Assembly (NCBI GenBank): GCA_000183865.1
Contig: CM001047.1
Span: 563,360-568,587, forward strand
Origin: Listeria marthii FSL S4-120
Lineage (GTDB): Bacteria; Bacillota; Bacilli; Lactobacillales; Listeriaceae
DNA length: 5,228 nt
Direction: 5' to 3'
Position 1 is the first letter of the stretch. The number at the start of each line of letters is the position of its first letter. This document shows positions 1 to 5,228 of this stretch, piece after piece. The notes under the pieces are model-generated. The model saw only the letters and a list, made by a program, of their open reading frames with translations. It searched no databases and was not told the origin of the DNA. The translations under genes and the position numbers were made by a program.

Positions 1-194
1 CACAACGCGGCTTACTACAAGTGATGAAATCCATGGAAGAATTAACTATCGAAGCAGCAGTGACAGGCGATTACGCAACTGCACTTCAAGCCTTCACTTC
101 CAACCCACTCGTTCCAAGCGGCGACTTAGCCAAAACAATCCTAGATGAAATGCTAGAAGCGCACAAAGAGTTCTTACCACAATTCGCTAAATAA
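1..194 (+). CDS. 6-phospho-beta-glucosidase, glycoside hydrolase family 4 (3' end only)
   Basis: This is the last 63 codons of a gene that begins before the window; the first whole codon is at position 3 and the stop is TAA at 192-194. The visible peptide includes MKSMEELTIEAAVTGD, then a segment ending NPLVPSGD, and finishes FLPQFAK. This matches the C-terminal pattern of NAD- and Mn-dependent GH4 enzymes of the LicH/CelF type (E-L-T-x-E-A-A-x-T-G-D, then a H/N-P-L-V box and a final helix). Known members hydrolyse phosphorylated beta-glucosides such as cellobiose-6-phosphate in the cytoplasm after PTS uptake. The NAD-binding N-terminus and the catalytic residues lie outside the window, so substrate choice between 6-phospho-beta- and alpha-glucosides cannot be settled here. 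A strong terminator follows 5 bases after the stop, so it is probably transcribed separately from the amidohydrolase operon. Confidence 0.85.
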   Translation, partial: QRGLLQVMKSMEELTIEAAVTGDYATALQAFTSNPLVPSGDLAKTILDEMLEAHKEFLPQFAK

Positions 195-199
195 TTCGC

Positions 200-233
200 A
201 AGTGATCCCTAGAAAATAGGGATCACTTTTTTT
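200..233 (+). terminator. Rho-independent terminator of the GH4 gene
   Basis: A perfect 11-bp stem pairs AAGTGATCCCT (200-210) with AGGGATCACTT (218-228) around a 7-base loop, and a seven-T run covers 227-233. It starts 5 bases after the upstream stop codon. There is no matching A tract on the left, so it should work on the plus strand only. Confidence 0.93.
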
Positions 234-270
234 ATGCAAGTTGTTTTAGCGAGCATTTTTTCAAGTTTCC

Positions 271-278
271 TGTAAAAT
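271..278 (+). promoter_or_regulatory. Weak candidate -10 region for the amidohydrolase operon
   Basis: The stretch 234-282 between the upstream terminator and the Shine-Dalgarno sequence is the only room for an operon promoter. TAAAAT at 273-278 (preceded directly by TG) resembles a SigA -10. No good -35 lies 16-18 bases upstream: the bases there read GCGAGCA-like, and TTGTTT at 241-246 is too far away. The call rests mainly on position, and readthrough or an atypical promoter is possible. Confidence 0.25.
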
Positions 279-282
279 AGAG

Positions 283-291
283 AAAAGGAGG
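283..291 (+). promoter_or_regulatory. Shine-Dalgarno sequence that fixes the start at 300
   Basis: AAAAGGAGG is a near-perfect anti-16S match ending 8 bases before the ATG at 300. An in-frame GTG at 291 overlaps the Shine-Dalgarno sequence itself, and an in-frame TTG at 297 is too close to it. The ATG at 300 is therefore the start, and the longest open frame over-extends by three codons. Confidence 0.88.
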
Positions 292-299
292 TGTGCTTG

Positions 300-1571
300 A
301 TGCAAACAAATCTTGAAAGAATAAAAAGCCACATAGAGAATTTAGATAGATTTACAGCAACTCCGGGTCAGGGAACCACTCGCCTTACATATAGTAAAGA
401 AGACCACGAGGCGCGCAACTATTTAAAACAAGAAATGGCCAAAGTAGGTCTAACTGTTTCGGAAGATGCGATTGGGAATATCTACGGACGATTAGAAGGC
501 GAAAATCCAGATTTACCAGCAGTTATCGTCGGTTCTCATTTTGACTCCGTACCAAATGGAGGCGCTTTTGATGGACCAGCTGGCGTTATTACTGGCCTTG
601 AAGTAGCTAGCGTTTTCCATGAACAGCAAATTAAGCCACATTTTCCGCTTGAAATTATTGCAATGGTGGAAGAAGAAGGTTCTCGTTTCGGCGCAGGGCT
701 CCTTGCCTCGCGAGCGATTACAGGGAAAGTAACAAAAGAAATGCTGCACGAAATGAAAGATATAGCTGGCGTTACAGCCGCGGAAGCCATGGCGAGTGTG
801 GGTTTTGACGCAAACCAAGTACATACAGCGATTCGTACAAAAGAGTCTATCAAAGCATTTATCGAACTGCACATCGAACAAGGTCCCATCCTCGAAAACG
901 CCAATGAAGATGTAGCGCTAGTCGATACAGTAGTCGGTTTAACACAAATCAAAGTAACCGTAAAAGGGCAAGCCGGCCATGCAGGCACAACCCCAATGCT
1001 TGACCGAAAAGATGCGCTAGTTTCAGCTGTCGAAATTTTAGGGCAATTGCCAGAACTCGCTATCCAAGAAGGTGGCGGAACCGTGCTAACTATCGGCAAA
1101 CTAAACGTTTATCCAAATGGCGCCAATGTCATCCCAGATAAAGTCATTTTCACCGTGGATATTCGCGCAAAAGACGAAATTCACGTCCAAAATACATTAG
1201 CAAAAACGAAGAAAATTATCCAAGCTGCCGAAAAAAATGGCATTACTTGCGAAATAGAAGATATGATTTACCAGCAACCAACCCATTTATCAAAAGAAAT
1301 TCACCAAGCCTTGACCGAAAGTGCTGACCAACTCGGCTTTAAATACCGGACAATGGTTAGCGGGGCCGGACACGACGCGATGATTTTCGCCAGTTTAACC
1401 GAAGTGGGTCTGATTTTTGTCCCTAGCCATAACGGCATAAGCCATGCCCCAGAAGAATGGACCGATTACGACAAGCTCCAAAAAGGAATCGAAGTCGTAC
1501 TAGAAACAGTAAAAAAATGGACGGAGGAAAGCGCGAATGAATCAGAAAATAAAACAAGTAGTTTTAAATAA
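300..1571 (+). CDS. M20-family amidohydrolase: N-carbamoyl-L-amino-acid hydrolase / allantoate amidohydrolase type
   Basis: A 423-residue cytoplasmic metalloenzyme of the AmaB/HyuC/AllC branch of peptidase family M20, about the family's usual length. Family members release an L-amino acid, CO2 and ammonia from N-carbamoyl-amino acids, or cleave allantoate, using two divalent metals. Visible motifs fit: GSHFDS with His80, FDG with bridging Asp91, EEEGSRF with a probable general base Glu125 and ligand Glu126, LHIEQG with His191, and GISHAPEE with His382. The dimerisation-domain signature [10 protein letters not shown] (223-232, His227) and substrate-carboxylate residues in PNGAN (Asn276) and DIRA (Arg289) are also present, so the enzyme looks catalytically intact. 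The last ~16 residues are a polar E/S/N/K tail, most of it encoded in the 35-bp overlap with the next gene. No hydantoinase, allantoinase or purine-degradation gene is in view, so carbamoyl-amino acid versus allantoate specificity is undecided. Confidence 0.9.
   Translation: MQTNLERIKSHIENLDRFTATPGQGTTRLTYSKEDHEARNYLKQEMAKVGLTVSEDAIGNIYGRLEGENPDLPAVIVGSHFDSVPNGGAFDGPAGVITGLEVASVFHEQQIKPHFPLEIIAMVEEEGSRFGAGLLASRAITGKVTKEMLHEMKDIAGVTAAEAMASVGFDANQVHTAIRTKESIKAFIELHIEQGPILENANEDVALVDTVVGLTQIKVTVKGQAGHAGTTPMLDRKDALVSAVEILGQLPELAIQEGGGTVLTIGKLNVYPNGANVIPDKVIFTVDIRAKDEIHVQNTLAKTKKIIQAAEKNGITCEIEDMIYQQPTHLSKEIHQALTESADQLGFKYRTMVSGAGHDAMIFASLTEVGLIFVPSHNGISHAPEEWTDYDKLQKGIEVVLETVKKWTEESANESENKTSSFK
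1523..1527 (+). promoter_or_regulatory. Internal Shine-Dalgarno sequence for the second amidohydrolase
   Basis: GGAGG lies inside the 3' coding part of the upstream gene, 9 bases before the ATG at 1537. It supports that start over the in-frame Met codon 16 at 1582, which has only a weak purine stretch in front and would remove the first N-terminal helix. The arrangement suggests translational coupling within one mRNA. Confidence 0.82.
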
Positions 1572-2718
1572 TGAAGAAGCCATGATTGCCTTCCGCCGTG
1601 ATTTGCATATATATCCCGAGCTTCAATGGCAAGAATTTCGAACAACCGATCAAGTTGCTAAAGAATTAGATAAACTGGGCATTCCGTATCGGCGCACTGA
1701 ACCGACCGGATTAATCGCAGAACTCAAAGGCGGGAAATCCGGGAAAACAGTCGCTTTACGAGCGGATATGGACGCACTCCCAGTCCAAGAGCTAAACCAA
1801 GACCTTCCATATAAATCCACAGAAGATGGCAAAATGCACGCCTGTGGTCACGATGCCCACACGGCTATGTTATTAACCGCGGCGAAAGCACTCGTGGAAG
1901 TAAAAGACGAGCTACCCGGAACGATTCGTTTCATTTTCCAACCGTCAGAAGAAATTGCTGAGGGCGCCAAAGAAATGATTGCCCAAGGAGCGATGGAAGG
2001 CGTGGACCACGTGTTTGGAATTCATATCTGGTCCCAAACTCCAAGCGGGAAGATATCTTGCGTAGTTGGCTCTACATTCGCCTCCGCAGATATTATCCAA
2101 ATCGATTTCAAAGGCCAAGGAGGTCACGGAGCAATGCCGCATGACACAATCGATGCGGCCGTTATCGCTTCCTCTTTCGTCATGAATCTCCAAGCCATCG
2201 TAGCACGCGAAACAGACCCACTTGATCCAGTCGTTGTAACAATCGGCAAAATGGACGTTGGTACTCGCTACAACGTCATCGCTGAAAATGCTCGTTTAGA
2301 AGGAACGCTTCGTTGTTTCAACAACACAACGCGCGCCAAAGTTGCAAAATCAATCGAACACTACGCCAAACAAACCGCCGCTATCTATGGTGGTACAGCT
2401 GAAATGATTTACAAACAAGGCACACAACCAGTAATCAACGACGAAAAAAGCGCCTTACTCGTCCAAAAAACAATCACGGAATCATTCGGCGAAGAGATGC
2501 TTTACTTTGAACGCCCAACAACCGGCGGGGAAGATTTCAGCTATTTCCAAGACGAAGCTCCCGGCAGTTTTGCACTCGTTGGCTGTGGCAATCCAGAAAA
2601 AGACACAGAATGGGCGCATCATCACGGCCGATTTAATATCGACGAAAGTGTCATGAAAAATGGCGCCGAGCTATACGCCCAGTTTGCCTATAACTATTTA
2701 AACCAAGCTGAAATATAA
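1537..2718 (+). CDS. M20D-family N-acyl-L-amino-acid amidohydrolase (aminoacylase)
   Basis: A 393-residue enzyme of the M20D / IAA-amino-acid hydrolase-like group (relatives include B. subtilis YxeP and other aminoacylases). These cytoplasmic metalloenzymes remove N-acetyl or other N-acyl groups from amino acids. Motifs in order: [10 protein letters not shown] (20-29), RADMDALP (75-82), HACGHDAH (101-108) with metal ligands Cys103 and His105, PSEE (136-139) with probable base Glu138 and ligand Glu139, GIHIW (161-165) with ligand His163, the dimerisation-domain motif [10 protein letters not shown] (193-202), TGGEDFSYF (329-337), and a C-terminal HHHGRF (361-366) supplying the last His ligand. 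All expected catalytic positions are filled and the length is normal. It starts 35 bp inside the upstream amidohydrolase gene in the +1 frame. The pairing suggests one operon for unblocking N-modified amino acids. The natural acyl substrate (acetyl-amino acid, diaminopimelate derivative or acetylated cysteine conjugate) cannot be told from sequence alone. Confidence 0.9.
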   Translation: MNQKIKQVVLNNEEAMIAFRRDLHIYPELQWQEFRTTDQVAKELDKLGIPYRRTEPTGLIAELKGGKSGKTVALRADMDALPVQELNQDLPYKSTEDGKMHACGHDAHTAMLLTAAKALVEVKDELPGTIRFIFQPSEEIAEGAKEMIAQGAMEGVDHVFGIHIWSQTPSGKISCVVGSTFASADIIQIDFKGQGGHGAMPHDTIDAAVIASSFVMNLQAIVARETDPLDPVVVTIGKMDVGTRYNVIAENARLEGTLRCFNNTTRAKVAKSIEHYAKQTAAIYGGTAEMIYKQGTQPVINDEKSALLVQKTITESFGEEMLYFERPTTGGEDFSYFQDEAPGSFALVGCGNPEKDTEWAHHHGRFNIDESVMKNGAELYAQFAYNYLNQAEI

Positions 2719-2719
2719 C

Positions 2720-2760
2720 AAAAAAAGCCTCCAGCTAATTAAATTAACTGGAGGCTTTTT
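2720..2760. terminator. Bidirectional Rho-independent terminator between convergent genes
   Basis: A perfect 13-bp arm, AAAAAGCCTCCAG (2722-2734), pairs with CTGGAGGCTTTTT (2748-2760). The AT-rich 13-base loop can itself pair a little further. Seven A on the left flank (2720-2726) and five T on the right give a U tract in either direction. It ends the amidohydrolase operon on the plus strand and sits just past the aldolase stop on the minus strand. Confidence 0.93.
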
Positions 2761-2765
2761 GCATA

Positions 2766-3782
2766 CTATTGTTTTTCTACTACATGTACATCTTCGAAAG
2801 AACCATATTTTGTCCACCAAGGAACGGCACCCTCATCAAGCAATTTATCAAGCGAAGTAATGTTTTCTTTCCCTTGTGTACGAAGCCATTCGCGTAAAGC
2901 GTCATCGCCTTGTTTACCATACACTTCAATACCATCAGCCCAAGTTGCACGACCACAAAGAACGCCGCTGTATTGCACGTTATGTTGGTTAGCAAATTGG
3001 ATTGTTTTGTGGAACATTTCAGAAGTTACACCAGCACTTAGATAAATAAATGGAAGTGGGCTTAAATCGGAACACTCTTCAAAATGACGAGCTGCTTCAT
3101 CTTGCGTATAAGCGACTTCACCTTCCGCAAAACCTTCCACATATTTAAAATTAACCGGAACTTCAAGTTTAAGTACATCTACACCATAACGAGGTTTAGA
3201 GAATTCTTTAATAGAAGCTTTTACTTTCGCTGGTTTCAATTTAGCATATTCTAATGAACCAGAATCAGTAACTTTTGCATCATAAGTAATTGGCTCTAAG
3301 AAAAATGGAATATCAACTGCGCGACATTCTGCACCAATTCTTTCTAAAAAGGCATATTTGATTTCATTAATTTCAGCTGGCTCATCTGGATCATAATAAA
3401 CTAGAATTTTAACAGCATCTCCGCCATTTTCTTTAATGCGAAGTGCTGATAAATCTTCAATTAAATCAGGAAGTTTACCAGGAGTAGTTGCGTCATATCC
3501 TGTTTTTTCATAAGAAGTTAAAAGTCCGCTACCTTCGTGGCGAGCTTTGATTGCTGGAGTACCATATTCTAAATCAAGCAAAATAGCAGAAGCATAAGGA
3601 GTTAATTCTTCAGAAACAAGTTGCTTGAAGTCTTCAACGTCCTTTTTGTTTTCCGTTCCTTTTGCTTGTTGAATCATTTTTTTGAGTGAGCCACGTTGGT
3701 CAATGGCAAGCGCTGCAATAACACCTTTTTCGTTGGAGAGTCTTTGTAAACCATCAAATTTACCTTTTGTAATTTGTACCAT
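2766..3782 (-). CDS. lacD: Tagatose-1,6-bisphosphate aldolase (class I, LacD family)
   Basis: A 338-residue class I (Schiff-base) aldolase that cleaves D-tagatose 1,6-bisphosphate to dihydroxyacetone phosphate and glyceraldehyde 3-phosphate; family members often tolerate related ketose bisphosphates. Sequence signs: the LacD N-terminal box ALAIDQRGSLK (24-34, Asp28 and Gln29), Lys125 in AVKILVYY, Glu163 in FFLEP, and the Schiff-base lysine Lys205 in DVLKLEVPVN. Lys125, Glu163 and Lys205 agree in number with active-site residues I recall for streptococcal LacD. Phosphate-binding-type segments LSAGV (248-252) and LCGRATW (275-281) follow. Start ATG (3780-3782) has AAAGGAG 11 bases upstream; stop is TAG at 2766-2768. 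The lactose/galactose tagatose pathway normally clusters lacA, lacB, lacC and lacD, but here lacD stands alone between a convergent operon and a divergent cell-envelope gene. Its promoter looks partly SigB-like, hinting at stress control. Confidence 0.93.
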   Translation of the reverse strand: MVQITKGKFDGLQRLSNEKGVIAALAIDQRGSLKKMIQQAKGTENKKDVEDFKQLVSEELTPYASAILLDLEYGTPAIKARHEGSGLLTSYEKTGYDATTPGKLPDLIEDLSALRIKENGGDAVKILVYYDPDEPAEINEIKYAFLERIGAECRAVDIPFFLEPITYDAKVTDSGSLEYAKLKPAKVKASIKEFSKPRYGVDVLKLEVPVNFKYVEGFAEGEVAYTQDEAARHFEECSDLSPLPFIYLSAGVTSEMFHKTIQFANQHNVQYSGVLCGRATWADGIEVYGKQGDDALREWLRTQGKENITSLDKLLDEGAVPWWTKYGSFEDVHVVEKQ

Positions 3783-3793
3783 TTTTATCTAGT

Positions 3794-3800
3794 CTCCTTT
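3794..3800 (-). promoter_or_regulatory. Shine-Dalgarno sequence of lacD
   Basis: Read on the minus strand this is AAAGGAG, 11 bases before the ATG at 3782. The spacing is slightly long, but the core is strong and no other start is close. Confidence 0.8.
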
Positions 3801-3840
3801 ATAGCAATTTGTTGTTGCTTTAATCAATTTATCCTTCCTT

Positions 3841-3869
3841 ATTATACCACTGAATAATTTTTTTAAAAC
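3841..3869 (-). promoter_or_regulatory. lacD promoter with overlapping SigB-like and SigA -10 elements
   Basis: On the minus strand GTTTT (3865-3869), a 15-base spacer and TGGTAT (3844-3849) closely fit the SigB consensus (GTTT, then GGGTAT after 13-16 bases) with one mismatch in the -10. The same bases run into TATAAT (3841-3846), a perfect SigA -10, whose -35 at the right distance is poor (GTTTTA or TGTTTT). Transcription would start near 3834, leaving a leader of about 50 bases. I recall the EGD-e homologue (lmo0539) being listed in SigB regulons, but this is from memory. Confidence 0.6.
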
Positions 3870-3886
3870 ATAGGTACATTTCCGTA

Positions 3887-3915
3887 TTGATTTATCGCGA
3901 AGAATAATTTACGAT
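3887..3915 (+). promoter_or_regulatory. Candidate SigA promoter of the PBP-like gene
   Basis: TTGATT (3887-3892) and TACGAT (3910-3915) are separated by exactly 17 bases, with four of six matches to consensus in each box. The start would be near 3922, giving a leader of about 100 bases that contains the inverted repeat at 3932-3967. An alternative downstream -10 (GATAAT at 3950-3955, or SigB-like GGGATA at 3948-3953) lacks a good -35. Confidence 0.45.
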
Positions 3916-3931
3916 ATATGTGGAGTGTTAG

Positions 3932-3967
3932 GTATTATTAGAAGTTCGGGATAATTTCTACTAATAC
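3932..3967 (+). repeat. Imperfect inverted repeat in the PBP-like gene leader (operator or RNA hairpin)
   Basis: Arms GTATTATTAGAAGTT (3932-3946) and AATTTCTACTAATAC (3953-3967) are reverse complements at 13 of 15 positions; in RNA one of the two exceptions is a G-U wobble. The gap is 6 bases (CGGGAT). The repeat lies just past the predicted transcription start and about 50 bases before the start codon at 4020. It is followed by a pyrimidine-rich TTCTCTTTT rather than a clean T run. It could bind a dimeric repressor or fold in the mRNA leader. I do not recognise it as a known box. Confidence 0.6.
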
Positions 3968-4007
3968 ATTCTCTTTTGGGAAAGTCATTTAACGATTAGA
4001 CTAGACC

Positions 4008-4015
4008 AGGAGTGA
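4008..4015 (+). promoter_or_regulatory. Shine-Dalgarno sequence of the PBP-like gene
   Basis: AGGAGTGA, with its GGAG core 7 bases before the ATG at 4020. An ATG at 4015 is followed after one codon by TGA, so it is not a usable start. Confidence 0.8.
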
Positions 4016-4019
4016 TGAA

Positions 4020-5210
4020 ATGAATCGACGCGAAAGACGTAAACAAAAAAGACGCAAGAACTTGATTATCGTGTTGAGTACTGTATTTCTACTGTTTATT
4101 GCCACTAGCTGGATGATATTTGAATTTAAAAGTAAACAACAGCAAACAGTATCCTCACCAACTAAGAAGAAAGCAGCAACTACCGCAAAGCCACCAGAAG
4201 ACTCAGGGACCAAAAAAGAAGAAACTAAAGAACCAGAGCCAGCAGAAGAAAAACCAAAAGAAACGATTGTAAAAAATCAAGAAATTGATGACTATTTACA
4301 AAAAATCGGATTTAGTGGTTCAGCACTTGTTGTTCGCGACGGAGAAATTATCATACAAAAGGGGTACTTGTATGCCAATCGTGATGAGGAAGTATTGAAC
4401 ACACCAGATACGTTGTTCTATATTGGTTCATCTCAAAAGGCGATTATAGCAACAGCTCTTTTACAATTAGAAGAAAAAGGTAAAATAAATACGAATGATC
4501 CAATTTCGAAGTATATACCTAATTTTCCTAATGGTAATAAGATTTTAGTTAAGAACTTTTTAAACCATACATCTGGGATTGTCGGGCGTCCGAAATTAAC
4601 CAGTAACATGACGCCGGATCAATTGATTCAAGCTATTGAGAAGAGGGGAATTAAATCACAACCTGGGAAATGGGATTATATGGATGCTAATTACACTGTG
4701 GTTGGTTATCTTGTAGAAAAAGTTAGTGGAAAACCACTGGCAACCTATTTACAAGAAAATATTTTTGACCCAGCAGGTATGAAGCACACTGGATACTTAC
4801 AGAAAGATGTCGATGGGGGCAAAAACGTATCAATAGGATACAAAATTGACGACAACGGAATTTTCCAAAGTCCAAAACTTGTAGACTTATCGCAATTATA
4901 CGGATCAGGGGATATTAGTATGAATGCAACGGATTTGTATTTATTTGACAAAGCATTAATGGATAAAAAATTAATTTCAGAAGCAAGTTTGAAGAAAATG
5001 TTCACACCAGGTAGTAAGTCAACTTATGGAATGGGATTCTATGTGGATCCAGGGAGTTATAATAGTCACGGGGTAGTAACCGGATGGGATGTGTCTAACA
5101 GTGTTAGCCACACCGGCAGAACTTACGTTGTTTTATTCTCCAACGTCCAAAATCATATTGCTTCCTTTGGTAAAGTGAATAACGACATTTATGGTTTTCT
5201 AAATAAATAA
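4020..5210 (+). CDS. Membrane-anchored serine beta-lactamase-like / PBP-like protein, FmtA-like
   Basis: A 396-residue protein. Its basic N-terminus (residues 2-13, rich in Arg/Lys) is followed by one hydrophobic segment (about 14-34) without a convincing cleavage site, suggesting a type II membrane anchor with the rest outside the cell. Residues about 36-84 are a low-complexity Lys/Glu/Pro/Thr linker, probably spanning wall. Residues about 86-396 form a class C beta-lactamase/PBP4*-type domain: SSQK (137-140) gives nucleophile Ser137 and Lys140, and LNHTSGI (181-187) is the usual downstream box. The second motif is Tyr220-Met-Asp222 where most relatives have Tyr-x-Asn. The third motif is probably Ser349-His-Gly351 ahead of VTGW. 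Length, layout and the Tyr-x-Asp signature recall S. aureus FmtA, which removes D-alanine from teichoic acids; penicillin binding, a carboxypeptidase or an esterase role are all possible. I recall the EGD-e homologue (lmo0540) described as a PBP-like protein. The gene is divergent from lacD and seems monocistronic within the window. Confidence 0.88.
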   Translation: MNRRERRKQKRRKNLIIVLSTVFLLFIATSWMIFEFKSKQQQTVSSPTKKKAATTAKPPEDSGTKKEETKEPEPAEEKPKETIVKNQEIDDYLQKIGFSGSALVVRDGEIIIQKGYLYANRDEEVLNTPDTLFYIGSSQKAIIATALLQLEEKGKINTNDPISKYIPNFPNGNKILVKNFLNHTSGIVGRPKLTSNMTPDQLIQAIEKRGIKSQPGKWDYMDANYTVVGYLVEKVSGKPLATYLQENIFDPAGMKHTGYLQKDVDGGKNVSIGYKIDDNGIFQSPKLVDLSQLYGSGDISMNATDLYLFDKALMDKKLISEASLKKMFTPGSKSTYGMGFYVDPGSYNSHGVVTGWDVSNSVSHTGRTYVVLFSNVQNHIASFGKVNNDIYGFLNK

Positions 5211-5228
5211 AAAAACTCGATTCTGCTG

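Noticed and set aside
291..299. GTG/TTG upstream starts for the first amidohydrolase
   Set aside because: The GTG overlaps the Shine-Dalgarno sequence and the TTG is too close to it; ATG at 300 has ideal 8-base spacing.
513..1099. Two long minus-strand open frames antisense to the first amidohydrolase gene
   Set aside because: Both are shadows of a well-supported plus-strand gene with full catalytic motifs. Their translations are Ser/Cys/Phe-rich with no recognisable domain, and neither has a promising ribosome binding site or promoter.
3803..3819. Short inverted repeat AGCAA-N7-TTGCT in the lacD leader
   Set aside because: Five base pairs with a seven-base loop is too weak to claim as a riboswitch or operator, and no known leader motif is visible.
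3895..3900. TCGCGA palindrome between the boxes of the PBP-like gene promoter
   Set aside because: A six-base palindrome is expected by chance and has no supporting repeat nearby.
4745..5005. Minus-strand open frame inside the PBP-like gene
   Set aside because: It lies wholly within a convincing coding sequence and has no domain or start signals; it is a shadow frame.
5209..5228. A-run followed by ACTCGATTCTGCTG at the right edge, possibly the left arm of a terminator
   Set aside because: The window ends before any complementary arm can be seen, so it cannot be supported.
1..5228. Search by eye for mobile elements, tRNA/rRNA genes, CRISPR arrays or a defence/toxin system
   Set aside because: No transposase, integrase, repeat array, tRNA-like cloverleaf or toxin-antitoxin-sized gene pair was visible. 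Nearly all the sequence is covered by recognisable metabolic and envelope genes.

Overview
The window looks like a chromosomal segment of a low-GC Gram-positive (Firmicutes) bacterium, most likely Listeria (L. monocytogenes or a close relative). The evidence is AT-rich intergenic DNA, strong AAAGGAG-type ribosome binding sites, compact Rho-independent terminators, and a gene order I recall from the L. monocytogenes EGD-e lmo0536-lmo0540 region. That order is a GH4 6-phospho-beta-glucosidase, an N-carbamoyl-amino-acid/allantoate-type amidohydrolase, an N-acyl-amino-acid amidohydrolase, a LacD aldolase and a penicillin-binding-protein-like serine hydrolase. The species assignment rests on memory; no search was run.

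Layout from left to right. (1) 1-194: the 3' end of a glycoside hydrolase family 4 gene, closed by a strong hairpin terminator at 200-233. (2) 300-2718: two co-directional M20 metallopeptidase-family amidohydrolases that overlap by 35 bp and are probably translationally coupled. (3) 2720-2760: one long hairpin with A and T tracts on its two sides, which can terminate both this operon and the convergent gene that follows. (4) 2766-3782 on the minus strand: a tagatose-1,6-bisphosphate aldolase (lacD) with no other lac-pathway gene in view. (5) 3783-4019: a 237-bp divergent intergenic region. It holds a lacD promoter in which a SigB-like -10 overlaps a perfect SigA -10, a candidate promoter for the right-hand gene, and a 15-bp-arm imperfect inverted repeat. 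(6) 4020-5210: a membrane-anchored serine beta-lactamase-like (PBP-like) protein.

Functionally, the two amidohydrolases would remove N-carbamoyl and N-acyl groups to release free amino acids, a salvage function. The aldolase cleaves tagatose-1,6-bisphosphate, and possibly related ketose bisphosphates, to triose phosphates. The right-hand gene acts at the cell envelope. Its catalytic signature (SxxK plus Tyr-x-Asp rather than Tyr-x-Asn) recalls staphylococcal FmtA, a teichoic-acid D-alanine esterase, more than a typical class C beta-lactamase.

Most of the window is ordinary core-type metabolism. I see no mobile element, CRISPR array, RNA gene or clearly new multi-gene system. The points most worth a second look are the FmtA-like active site, the inverted repeat in that gene's leader, and the overlapping SigB/SigA promoter of lacD.
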